Assembly: GCA_030442035.1 (NCBI GenBank)
Contig: JAUJEA010000004.1
Coordinates: forward strand, 248,001 to 312,000
Length of the DNA: 64,000 nucleotides
Direction of reading: 5' to 3'
DNA from: Splendidivirga corallicola
GTDB lineage: Bacteria > Bacteroidota > Bacteroidia > Cytophagales > Cyclobacteriaceae
The notes beneath the pieces are model-generated. The model searched no databases and was not told where the DNA came from. It saw only the letters and a list, made by a program, of their open reading frames with translations. The position numbers were made by a program, and so were the translations under genes. Shown piece by piece: positions 53,922 to 62,955 of this stretch (its first letter is position 1; every line of letters begins with the position of its first letter).

Positions 53922-56030
53922 ATGACAAAAGTCAACTACCTTGTTATGTTGATTTCCCTGGTAAGTTTTGGATACACTTCTGCCCAGGGATTTAAGGAGA
54001 TAGCCGTTGATGCCGGTATCAATCACTTTAGTTATGATCCGCCACTCGCCGGAACAGGATTGGCATTTATCGACATTGATAATGACGGTGATGAAGATCT
54101 GTATGTAATAGGGGGCTTTTTATCTGACAAACTCTATGAGAATGACGGAAAAGGAAATTTTAATGATATTACCGACAAAGCAGGGTTGGATTTTACCGGG
54201 GATATCATAACGCGAGGCGTTATTGCCGGTGACATAGACAACGATGGGGATAGGGATATTTTTGTAACCACCAGCGACGGATTTCCCAATATTCTATTGG
54301 AAAATAAAGGTGATGGTACCTTCAAAGATATTTCAGAATCTGCCGGTTTCACTTCTACATTATGGTCGATGGCAGCAAGTTTTGGTGATTATGACCAGGA
54401 TGGTTTAATTGACTTGTATATCGGCAATTACATTATCAATGATGGTGATTACTTTAATGTAATAAAGGGTGGGGCATTGGAAAATGAGTTGTACAAAAAC
54501 CTGGGTAATGGAAAGTTCGAGAATGTGTCCTCACAGTTTGCTTTTCGTGAAAAAGGAGCTACGTTAGTTTCGGCTTTTACCGATGTTGATGGTGATCGGG
54601 ATCTTGATTTGTTTGTTGGTAATGACCTGGGAGTGGACTACACACCGAATTACCTTTATATATATGACTCCGTAAATGGATTTACCAACTTAGCCAAAGA
54701 AGCGGGCGTGGATTATAGAATGTATGCCATGGGAATTGGAATCGGCGATTACGATAAGGATGGAGATTTAGACTATTATCTCACCAATGATGGAGCTAAC
54801 CCGTTTCATGTTAAAAAACAAACATCTTTGAGCTATGATGACCACGCATTGGCAAAAGGGATTGATCTACCCAAAACAACAAGCTGGGGAGCTGTTTTCT
54901 TCGACTACGACAATGATACATACCTGGATCTGGCTGTAGCCAACGGAGGTTTTTTAAAAAAACTCTTTCAACCTACCGTACTCTACCGGGGAAGTGAGCA
55001 ATATTCTTTTAGTGATGTGTCAGAGGGACAGAATATTAAAGGGAATACTTCCGGAAGAGGAGTGGTTGTTTCCGACATTGACAATGACGGAGATCTTGAT
55101 TTTGCCGTTTCGGCCACCTATCATGAAGAGCAATCATCTGATATAAGAGTGCTTTTATATCGGAATGATAACCCTCACCAAAATAATTGGTTAAGGGTAA
55201 AACTGGAAGGGGCAAAAAGCAATCATGATGGATTGGGGGCTTGGATCAAAGTTGTGTTAAACGGTGAAACACTACTCAGAGAAATAAATGGAGGAGGATC
55301 AAGTTATTTATCCCATAGTTCGATCATTGCACATTTTGGATTGGGAAATACAACTATGATTGATAGTCTTATTGTAGACTGGATTGGGGGAGGCAAGCAG
55401 GTATTCACAGGTGTTCAAAGTAATCAGATGGTGACCATCCGGGAAGATCAACCGGGAAATGAAGTGCGGGAAAATACGATCTGTGAGTTTGATAGCATTT
55501 TTGTTGAAAATCGGTATGTGAAGGAAAGCGGAAATTATTATGATACATTGAGAGATGAAAAGTATGATCTTTTCAGAATTGTACAAACGAAACTAATGGT
55601 GAAATCAATTCAAAAGGATACCATAGAAATATTTGTAGAGAGCGGCAATGACTTCAAAGGAAATACTATTACAAAAGATACAATTCTGATTGAATTAAAA
55701 GCTCAAAAAGAATCTTGTCCTAAGGCCATTGTTTACAATGTGAAAGTGGAGCAGATAACAGGTCTATCCTCTGTTATGTCCAGACCCATAATTATTTATC
55801 CGAATCCGGTAACAGATTGCTTGAAATTGCATCTTGAAGGCCTGAAGTCCATTTCTCAGGGCATTGTTCAGCTCTTTGATCCTAGGGGAAAGATGATAAA
55901 ATATTCATCCGTTTCACCATCGGAAGATGGATCCATTGAGTTACATATAAAGGAATTAAAGCCAGGAATATACCACGGTAAGATCCGGATCAACAACACA
56001 TTTGAGTCATTCAAGATAATAAAGCTATGA
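53922..56030 (+). CDS. CRTAC1-like FG-GAP propeller protein with ASPIC/UnbV domain and T9SS sorting domain (module B)
   Basis: 702 residues with a signal peptide ending TSAQG. Seven Ca-binding FG-GAP loops (DIDNDGDEDLYV, DIDNDGDRDIFV, DYDQDGLIDLYI, DVDGDRDLDLFV, DYDKDGDLDYYL, DYDNDTYLDLAV, DIDNDGDLDFAV). ASPIC/UnbV domain (about 420-505; HDGLGAWIKVV, SSYLSHSSIIAHFGLG, IVDWIGGG). An unassigned region of about 110 residues (NTICEFDSIFVENRYVKES...) is shared with the paralogue at 9165, followed by a T9SS type-A domain (IYPNPVTDCL to LKPGIYHGKI). Predicted surface or secreted, role unknown; the strict retention in both modules implies a link to glycan capture. Confidence 0.9.
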   Translation: MTKVNYLVMLISLVSFGYTSAQGFKEIAVDAGINHFSYDPPLAGTGLAFIDIDNDGDEDLYVIGGFLSDKLYENDGKGNFNDITDKAGLDFTGDIITRGVIAGDIDNDGDRDIFVTTSDGFPNILLENKGDGTFKDISESAGFTSTLWSMAASFGDYDQDGLIDLYIGNYIINDGDYFNVIKGGALENELYKNLGNGKFENVSSQFAFREKGATLVSAFTDVDGDRDLDLFVGNDLGVDYTPNYLYIYDSVNGFTNLAKEAGVDYRMYAMGIGIGDYDKDGDLDYYLTNDGANPFHVKKQTSLSYDDHALAKGIDLPKTTSWGAVFFDYDNDTYLDLAVANGGFLKKLFQPTVLYRGSEQYSFSDVSEGQNIKGNTSGRGVVVSDIDNDGDLDFAVSATYHEEQSSDIRVLLYRNDNPHQNNWLRVKLEGAKSNHDGLGAWIKVVLNGETLLREINGGGSSYLSHSSIIAHFGLGNTTMIDSLIVDWIGGGKQVFTGVQSNQMVTIREDQPGNEVRENTICEFDSIFVENRYVKESGNYYDTLRDEKYDLFRIVQTKLMVKSIQKDTIEIFVESGNDFKGNTITKDTILIELKAQKESCPKAIVYNVKVEQITGLSSVMSRPIIIYPNPVTDCLKLHLEGLKSISQGIVQLFDPRGKMIKYSSVSPSEDGSIELHIKELKPGIYHGKIRINNTFESFKIIKL

Positions 56031-56142
56031 AATTGGTAAGATGGCCTTTTCATTTTTATAATAATAAAAGTGTAAAATCAAATCTTTGACAATTTTCATC
56101 AAATAATATCCAGGCAAATAAATTATTGATCAACAAACCCTA

Positions 56143-56283
56143 ATGATTAGCACAAGAAAAAGAAACTTATCAGGTGATAAGCATTGGGTTCTTCTTCTGG
56201 TGTTTTCCTATGGTTTGTATCTACCATCATGTTCGAGCTTAAAAACGGAACCTAGAATTAATGATTACAGTACGTTCGATTAG
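56143..56283 (+). CDS. 46-residue putative lipoprotein
   Basis: ATG 56143 opens a 46-codon frame with a positively charged start (MISTRKRN), a hydrophobic stretch (WVLLLVFSYGLYL) and a lipobox-like LPSC, leaving a mature peptide of only about 17 residues starting CSSLKTEP. It overlaps the start of the next gene by 23 bp in another frame, so the two could be translationally coupled. Nothing similar precedes the equivalent position of module A. Short length keeps confidence moderate; it might instead be a leader peptide. Confidence 0.45.
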   Translation: MISTRKRNLSGDKHWVLLLVFSYGLYLPSCSSLKTEPRINDYSTFD

Positions 56284-58936
56284 AAAACTTGTGTTGACTG
56301 CCTTGATAAGTAGCCATGTACTTTTGATTAAAGCTCAAGGCCCCGGACTTGGTAATCTTACCTATACAAAGGAAGAGCTTTTCAAAAGCATCTGGGTATA
56401 CCAGGATCCAACTCATTATGGTTCAAATGTTGCGACCATGATCAACGGATATTTTGTGACCACGTTGGCACCGGATAGCGGCAAACCTCCCGGAGGTATA
56501 TTGGTATTTGATGTATCCGATCCCAGATCTCCAAAGCTGATCAAGCGAATATTTAATGAAAAGACATCGAGTTTCAGAGAATCACATGCTTTTGGGCACT
56601 ATGATGATTACATTGTGATGCAGGACGGCTGTGGAATTCAAATATGGGATTTTTCTAATCCAAAGGATCCAAAACAGGTTGTTCGCTATTGTATGGAAGG
56701 ATATAGCCATGACGACTATGGCAGTTCCTGGCAGTTGTTTTGGCAAGCTCCTTATATCTATGTAGCCAATGGATCATCCGGATACGATATCATTGATGCT
56801 TCCGATGTAAAAAATCCTCAAAAGGTAAAACATGTAAACATCGGACAGCAGGTAGGCCCCATTTTCGCTGTCGGTAACAAACTGATTACCACAGCCCATG
56901 ATCAGGGAGCCGGTTACGCCATATCTGATATCAGTGATCCTGAGAATCCGGTATTGATCAATAGTGTTAGAAATAATCTGCAGAATATCTATGCGGCGTC
57001 CTTGAATGGATACCGGATTATCTCATCTGCAAGGGGTAATCAGATCAATAGCATTTTCACTGTACATGATGTAAAAGATCCTATAAATTTTAGAAAAGTA
57101 AACGAGCTGGATATAGAGAATAGTGGAGCGCAGCTATACAACACCAGCCAGGACAATTATGTCATCCAGGGCTGCCAGGATGAAATTGTAAAAGTGGATA
57201 TTATTGACCCTGATAAATACAGGGTTGTGGGAAGAGGAGGAATTAACGTGGACAACCCTGACCATGGACAAGTTACACCGTTTGGAAATCTTATTTTTGT
57301 GGGAAATGACCACGGTAGCGGAAGTGGTTTTATTGTACATCAGCAGGAACCTGATACCAAAGGACCACAGGTGAATATGATAAGTCCTGATCCTCAGGCA
57401 ATAAATCAGGCGCTGACCACCAGAATAGGAATGACCTTTACAGATCAAATAGATCTGAATTCGGTAAACAAACAGACTTTTATTGTTAGGCCTATAGGAG
57501 GAGGAGCATTGAGTGGAAGATACAGCCATCAGTTTGCTACGGTAAACTTTACTCCCGATGAACCACTCTTACCTAATACTACATATGAGGTTGTTGTACC
57601 GAAGAATGGCCTTTCTGATTGGGTAGGTAATAGAACAGAGCATGATTTTATATCCTACTTCTCGACAGGTAATAATATAAATACTTTGCCGGCTACCCCT
57701 TTGCGTTTTGGAGGAACAGGTGAAGACGAACAAATAAGGCTGTTCTGGGATGAATCCCCGGGAACGGAAAATTACGTCATTGAGAGAAGTCTGCAAATTG
57801 ATGGGCCCTTTACTCCGGTTAAAACCACTGATATGATTGGTTGGGTTGATGAGAATGTAGAGACCGATCAGATATACTATTACCGAATGTTTTGTGTCAA
57901 TGATTTGGGGAACAGTACGCTCACTCCTGTAATAGAGGTCCGAGCTCATACTATTCTGGATACACCAGGATCACCCAAAAATGTCCTGGCAAAAGGTGGC
58001 AAAGGGCAGGTTGAGATTTCCTGGTCCAGTGCAACGGATGCGAAAGTTTACAATATTTATAGATCGGCACACCCAGTTGATTCATTCGAGAAAATAGCTG
58101 AGTCCGAGACCACAAGTTTCATTGATGAAGAAGTAGAGGATGATGAAATATACTATTACCGGGTGTCCGGGGTAAATTCAGGACTTGAGGGAAAAGTATC
58201 TTTTACAACGAAAGCAGTGACAGGCGATTTCATCTATCTCAGCGATTTGGATTGGGGGAGCATTGTTAACGGATGGGGTGACGCAGAAAAGGACAGAAGC
58301 AATGGTGAACAGGGTGCTCAGGATGGTGTTGCTATGAAAATGAAAAATATTACTTATAAAAAAGGTTTAGGCGTTCATGCCTATTCACGAATAGATTATG
58401 AGCTTGGTGGAGAGTACAGTCTTTTTTTGGCCGATATTGGTATTGATGATGAAACTAACGGAGGAGGAAGTGTTTTATTTCATGTTTGGACGGATGCTAC
58501 CAAAGTATTTGAAAGTGAATCGCTTCATTTAGGTAATGATTTTCCGGAATCCATTGAAGTAGACATTACCGGCACTGACAAACTTCGCTTGGAAGTTACT
58601 GATGGGGGAAATGGAAATGGTGCGGATCATGCCAACTGGGCTAATGCAAGGTTAATGCCAGCGGAAACCATCACCGGTCTTGGCGAACACCTGAAAACTG
58701 CTATCATACTGTATCCGAATCCAGCCAATTCCCATTTCATGATACGGGGGATTGTAAAGAAAGATGTCCAGGTGATTATTTCAGATATTTCATCAAAGAT
58801 TTTATTTAAAATGGATGGGGTGACAAATGAGCAGATCATTCATGTGGATCATTTGCCCAAAGGAATATATGTGGCCAGCATCATAGGAAGCGATTTTCAT
58901 TACAATCAAAGACTGATTATAAGTGATAATAGATGA
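56261..58936 (+). CDS. T9SS-secreted LVIVD-repeat protein with SbsA-like Ig, FN3 and NPCBM domains
   Basis: 891 residues, signal peptide ending LIKAQG. LVIVD-type propeller repeats (about 60-345; ILVFDVSDPRSPKLIKRIF, GIQIWDFSNPKDPKQVV, YDIIDASDVKNPQKVKHV, YAISDISDPENPVLINSV). Then an SbsA/Big_5-like Ig domain (about 367-470; GMTFTDQIDLNSVN), two fibronectin type III domains (about 478-655), an NPCBM/NEW2 carbohydrate-binding domain (about 660-800; YKKGLGVHAYSRIDYELGG, GNGADHANWANARL) and a T9SS type-A domain (ILYPNPANSH to LPKGIYVASI). No enzyme motif is seen; it looks like a glycan-binding scaffold. It overlaps the next gene by 4 bp (ATGA), so the two proteins are made together. Confidence 0.87.
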   Translation: MITVRSIRKLVLTALISSHVLLIKAQGPGLGNLTYTKEELFKSIWVYQDPTHYGSNVATMINGYFVTTLAPDSGKPPGGILVFDVSDPRSPKLIKRIFNEKTSSFRESHAFGHYDDYIVMQDGCGIQIWDFSNPKDPKQVVRYCMEGYSHDDYGSSWQLFWQAPYIYVANGSSGYDIIDASDVKNPQKVKHVNIGQQVGPIFAVGNKLITTAHDQGAGYAISDISDPENPVLINSVRNNLQNIYAASLNGYRIISSARGNQINSIFTVHDVKDPINFRKVNELDIENSGAQLYNTSQDNYVIQGCQDEIVKVDIIDPDKYRVVGRGGINVDNPDHGQVTPFGNLIFVGNDHGSGSGFIVHQQEPDTKGPQVNMISPDPQAINQALTTRIGMTFTDQIDLNSVNKQTFIVRPIGGGALSGRYSHQFATVNFTPDEPLLPNTTYEVVVPKNGLSDWVGNRTEHDFISYFSTGNNINTLPATPLRFGGTGEDEQIRLFWDESPGTENYVIERSLQIDGPFTPVKTTDMIGWVDENVETDQIYYYRMFCVNDLGNSTLTPVIEVRAHTILDTPGSPKNVLAKGGKGQVEISWSSATDAKVYNIYRSAHPVDSFEKIAESETTSFIDEEVEDDEIYYYRVSGVNSGLEGKVSFTTKAVTGDFIYLSDLDWGSIVNGWGDAEKDRSNGEQGAQDGVAMKMKNITYKKGLGVHAYSRIDYELGGEYSLFLADIGIDDETNGGGSVLFHVWTDATKVFESESLHLGNDFPESIEVDITGTDKLRLEVTDGGNGNGADHANWANARLMPAETITGLGEHLKTAIILYPNPANSHFMIRGIVKKDVQVIISDISSKILFKMDGVTNEQIIHVDHLPKGIYVASIIGSDFHYNQRLIISDNR

Positions 58937-61338
58937 TGAGATATTTTGTATTTCCTTTTATCATATGGCTGAGCAATTTTTTTGCATTCAAAGATGATGC
59001 GGGATGTCAAAGGATCATTCAGAAACTGCCTTCGGAAATTGATGAGGAAGTCATATTTGAATTGGAATGCATGGATACAGGTGACCTTGCGGTTGACTGG
59101 TCTTTTGGCGATGGTTCACCTATTGTGAATCAAACTGGCAAAACGGTTTCCCATACTTTTGCACAACCAGGGATTTACACTGTTTTTGCGAGGTTCAATA
59201 ATGGTGATCCTCCCATTTCTATCAATCATACAGTGATCAAACCTAAGACTCCAAATCCACCATCGAATAGCGCAACGATCGTTATGGATCATAAGAACGA
59301 TCAGGTCTGGAATGTCAACGCAGATAATAACAGTATCACTTGTATTGATGCCTTAACTATGAAAAAAAAGTCAGAAGTCAAGGTAGGAAAACATCCAAGG
59401 ACCTTATCACTTGATAAAAAAGGCAATGTCTGGGTAGCTAACCAGGATGATGCTTCCATCAGCATTGTTTCCTCAAATGGAGAATTACTTGAGACAATTG
59501 AACTACCATATGCCTCACGACCTTATGGTATTTGTATCTCTCCGGATGGGAGTTTGGCTTACATCACTTTGCAAGGAACGGGCAGACTTCTGAAAATATC
59601 AACGGCTGAAAAACATATTCTGAACGACATAGCGGTCAACCCCTCACCGAGGGGTATAGCTGTTACACATGATGGACAGTATGCATACATCACCAGGTTT
59701 ATTTCAGATCAGGGTAGGGCAGAAGTGATTTATGTAAGAACGGATGATCTGAAGATTGAAAAGAACATTACGCTCCGGATAGATAATACACCTGATTTTG
59801 ATGATAACGGACGAGGCATTCCAAATTTCATTAGTTCATTGACCATTTCTCCCGATGGTGAGGAGATCTGGGTTCCAGGTAAAAAAGATAATGTATTAAG
59901 AGGATCATTTCGGGATGGAAAAGCGCTTAATTTTGAAAATACGGTTAGGACCATAACTGCCATAATTGATGCCAAAACAAATGAAGAGACATTTGAAAGG
60001 CGAATGGATTTCAACGATAGTGATTTGGCATGTGCCGCAACATTTTCTCCATTCGGAAATTTGATCTTTATTGCCACTCAAGGCAATAACAAAGTAGAAG
60101 TGGTTAATGCCTATACAAATTCCCGTGTTGGAAGGATTGTTGATACCGGTCTGGCTCCCCAGGGAATGGCTTTCAACCAGGATGGCAGTAAGTTATTCAT
60201 TCATAATTTTATGTCCAGGACAGTGAGCGTTTATGATGTTGAGGATGTGGTACTTTCCAATGCCTTTGAACCTGTTCAATTGACCACGATTAAAACAATT
60301 TCCAATGAAATATTGAATGATGAAGTATTGTTGGGAAAACAAATTTTCTACAATGCCGAAGATGAAAGAATGTCAAAAACCGGATACATTAGTTGTGCAA
60401 GTTGTCATTTGGATGGTGAGAGTGATGAAAGGGTATGGGACTTTACAGATCGTGGGGAGGGATTAAGAAATACACATTCCTTGTTGGGTAAAGGTGGCGT
60501 GAATTTTGGGAACGTACATTGGACAGGCAATTTTGATGAAATCCAGGATTTTGAGAATGATATTAGAAATGGATTTGGAGGTAAAGGATTTATGTCAGAT
60601 GTGGATTTTAATACAGGTACCAGGGATCAACCTTTAGGGGATGAAAAAAAGGGAGTAAGCGACGAATTGGATGCCTTAGCTGCCTATGTGTCTTCACTGG
60701 ATAAGATGCTTCCGAGCCCATACCGACATCGTGATGGAACATTGACTTCAGACGGTTTAAAAGGAAAGGTAATATTTAATCAGCTGAATTGTAATGAGTG
60801 TCATTCAGGTGAAAACTTTACAGATAAGCAAGTTTTTGCATTGCATGATGTGGGAACCATTAAAGCCGGTTCAGGTAAAAGAATAAATGAAAAACTGACC
60901 GGCTTTGTGACACCGACATTGAAGGGTTTATGGCATACGGCGCCTTACCTACACGATGGAAGTGCCGCCACACTTAAAGACGTTCTGGTCACAGCCAATC
61001 AGGAACAAAAGCATGGTCTTACCCTCAACTTAACAGATACTGAATTGAATCAACTCATTTCATATCTTAAACAGATAGATGTCTTTGAAAAAGATAATTC
61101 CTACATAACTGGATTAAGGAATCCCAACGTAACAAAAAATAAACCTAAGGTTTATCCCAATCCGGCTTCGGATGTGATTAATCTTAATTTAACACCTGGT
61201 ACCCAGTGGATAATCATGGATTCAGCGGGGCGTATCATAATGTCTGGCAACCAATCATCTTTGAGCACTGCCAATTTTCCTTCCGGTATCTACATTATTA
61301 AGACCAATACCGGATCAGCAAAGTTTGTCATTGAATGA
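58933..61338 (+). CDS. T9SS-secreted PKD / YVTN beta-propeller / di-haem cytochrome c peroxidase-like fusion
   Basis: 801 residues; a short signal (FPFIIWLSNFFAF). PKD domain (about 30-105; DWSFGDGSPI, VSHTFAQPGIYTVFARF). YVTN/SMP-30-type seven-bladed propeller (about 115-440; GNVWVANQDDASISIVS, RPYGICISPDGSLAYITL, APQGMAFNQDGSKLFIHN). Then a MauG/CcpA-type di-haem domain (about 455-725) with two haem-binding motifs, CASCH (488-492) and CNECH (620-624), plus FVTPTLKGLWHTAPYLHDGSA, which carries the usual Met/His-type distal region. A T9SS type-A domain (VYPNPASDVI to PSGIYIIK) ends it. It would be a surface redox protein: a peroxidase or oxidase. It is co-translated with the LVIVD/NPCBM protein through an ATGA overlap. 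Its presence in a glycan locus is unusual. Confidence 0.9.
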   Translation: MMRYFVFPFIIWLSNFFAFKDDAGCQRIIQKLPSEIDEEVIFELECMDTGDLAVDWSFGDGSPIVNQTGKTVSHTFAQPGIYTVFARFNNGDPPISINHTVIKPKTPNPPSNSATIVMDHKNDQVWNVNADNNSITCIDALTMKKKSEVKVGKHPRTLSLDKKGNVWVANQDDASISIVSSNGELLETIELPYASRPYGICISPDGSLAYITLQGTGRLLKISTAEKHILNDIAVNPSPRGIAVTHDGQYAYITRFISDQGRAEVIYVRTDDLKIEKNITLRIDNTPDFDDNGRGIPNFISSLTISPDGEEIWVPGKKDNVLRGSFRDGKALNFENTVRTITAIIDAKTNEETFERRMDFNDSDLACAATFSPFGNLIFIATQGNNKVEVVNAYTNSRVGRIVDTGLAPQGMAFNQDGSKLFIHNFMSRTVSVYDVEDVVLSNAFEPVQLTTIKTISNEILNDEVLLGKQIFYNAEDERMSKTGYISCASCHLDGESDERVWDFTDRGEGLRNTHSLLGKGGVNFGNVHWTGNFDEIQDFENDIRNGFGGKGFMSDVDFNTGTRDQPLGDEKKGVSDELDALAAYVSSLDKMLPSPYRHRDGTLTSDGLKGKVIFNQLNCNECHSGENFTDKQVFALHDVGTIKAGSGKRINEKLTGFVTPTLKGLWHTAPYLHDGSAATLKDVLVTANQEQKHGLTLNLTDTELNQLISYLKQIDVFEKDNSYITGLRNPNVTKNKPKVYPNPASDVINLNLTPGTQWIIMDSAGRIIMSGNQSSLSTANFPSGIYIIKTNTGSAKFVIE

Positions 61339-61553
61339 ATACCGATACCACCTAATCTTTCCAAACAGGGAAATGCAAATGCAGTATCTACCATTGAAAA
61401 ATCTTAAGTAGCTCTCACTCATTGTACTTCTTAGATTTGATAGTGTCGACAAAGCACAGTTTTTATAATAAATCACCGGGCTATGTTGAATTATAAATTG
61501 TGGGACTTATATATTTTTTACTTATCATAATACTACTTTAAGATTGATAATTG

Positions 61554-62942
61554 ATGGAAACAAAAATTAAACAAATGAACAAGATTGTTTTCTTATTATG
61601 CATTTCTTTTGTTATGACCAGCGAAACGCTGGCGCAAAAAAAGATATGGAATGAGACCGAATCGGAAAAAAAAGAACGCCTCGCATGGTGGACACACGAC
61701 AGGTTTGGCATGTTTATCCATTGGGGTACATATTCTCTTGCGGGCAGGCATGAATGGGTGAAAAAAAGGGAACGTATATCAGATGAGCATTACCAAAAGT
61801 ACTTTGAGCAATTCAATCCCGATTTATTTGATCCGGTTGAATGGGCAAAAAAGGCCAAGGCCGCTGGAATGAAGTATGCTGTTATTACCACTAAACACCA
61901 TGAAGGATTCACGCTGTTTGATTCGAAACATACCGATTATAGGGTGACCAATACACCCTATGGAAAAGATGCGTTGAAAGAATGGGTGGATGCTTTCAGA
62001 AGCGAAGGCCTGAAAATTGGCTTTTATTATTCGCTCATTGATTGGCACCATCCTGAATACACCATTGACAGAGTGCATCCTCAAAGTGCCAATTCAGATG
62101 AAGCGTACAAGGAACTGAACAAGGACCGTGATATGAAGATTTACAGAAAGTATCTTAAGGATCAGGTCACGGAGATCCTGACAAATTATGGTAAAGTTGA
62201 TATTCTCTGGCTTGATTATTCTTTTCCTGGAAAGCATGGAAAGGACAAGAACGACTGGGGATCAGTAGAACTGATGAAGTTGGTGCGCAAACTACAACCT
62301 GGGATCATTGTCAACGATCGGGCAGACCTTAAGGATTATGCCGGAGGTTGGGATTTCACTACGCCTGAGCAATTTAAAGTTTCGGAGTGGCCAACTTATG
62401 AAGGAAAGAAAATTCCCTGGGAGACTTGTCAGACTTTTAGCGGCTCATGGGGATATTACCGGGATGAACTAACCTGGAAGAACAATAAACAATTATTGGT
62501 ATTGCTTATAGAATCAGTAAGCAAAGGAGGGAACCTGTTGCTCAATGTCGGCCCAACTGGTCGAGGAACGTTGGATCACAGGGCGCAAGAGGCATTAGCT
62601 AATATGGGGGAGTGGATGAAAGTAAATGGCAGATCCATTTATGGATGTACACAAGCTCCTGAAGAGTTCCAGGTACCGGATCATTCAATATTGACCTACA
62701 ATCCAACTACCAATCGGCTTTACATTCATTTGCTTGATTATCCACTTCAGAATTTTACATTGAAAGGAATGAGAGGCAAAATAAAGTATGCCCAATTTCT
62801 TCATGATGCATCGGAGATCCAAATCAGAGGCCCACATGGTTACTGGGGTAAAGAAGCCCTTGAAGAAGGAGATATTAATTTATCTTTACCAGTTAACAAA
62901 CCCAATGTGGAAATTCCTGTCATTGAAATTATCCTTAAATAA
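61554..62942 (+). CDS. GH29 alpha-L-fucosidase
   Basis: 462 residues from ATG 61554 (a TTG precedes it; ATG 61575 is also possible), signal peptide ending ETLAQ. GH29 barrel motifs: WWTHDRFGMFIHWGTYSLAG, AGMKYAVITTKHHEGF, GLKIGFYYSLIDWHHPEY, VDILWLDYSFPG with the candidate nucleophile Asp221, PGIIVNDR, and ESVSKGGNLLLNVGPTGRG. A C-terminal beta-sandwich is included. It is a retaining exo-enzyme releasing alpha-L-fucose, probably periplasmic. It is followed after 13 bp by the third GH20, hence likely one operon. TAGATTTG at 61432-61439 matches the Bacteroidota -7 box, but no -33 box is seen. Confidence 0.95.
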   Translation: METKIKQMNKIVFLLCISFVMTSETLAQKKIWNETESEKKERLAWWTHDRFGMFIHWGTYSLAGRHEWVKKRERISDEHYQKYFEQFNPDLFDPVEWAKKAKAAGMKYAVITTKHHEGFTLFDSKHTDYRVTNTPYGKDALKEWVDAFRSEGLKIGFYYSLIDWHHPEYTIDRVHPQSANSDEAYKELNKDRDMKIYRKYLKDQVTEILTNYGKVDILWLDYSFPGKHGKDKNDWGSVELMKLVRKLQPGIIVNDRADLKDYAGGWDFTTPEQFKVSEWPTYEGKKIPWETCQTFSGSWGYYRDELTWKNNKQLLVLLIESVSKGGNLLLNVGPTGRGTLDHRAQEALANMGEWMKVNGRSIYGCTQAPEEFQVPDHSILTYNPTTNRLYIHLLDYPLQNFTLKGMRGKIKYAQFLHDASEIQIRGPHGYWGKEALEEGDINLSLPVNKPNVEIPVIEIILK

Positions 62943-62955
62943 TTAATACAATACG

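Noticed and set aside
61432-61439. TAGATTTG as a -7 box upstream of the GH29 gene
   Set aside because: It matches the consensus alone; no -33 element is present at 19-21 bases.
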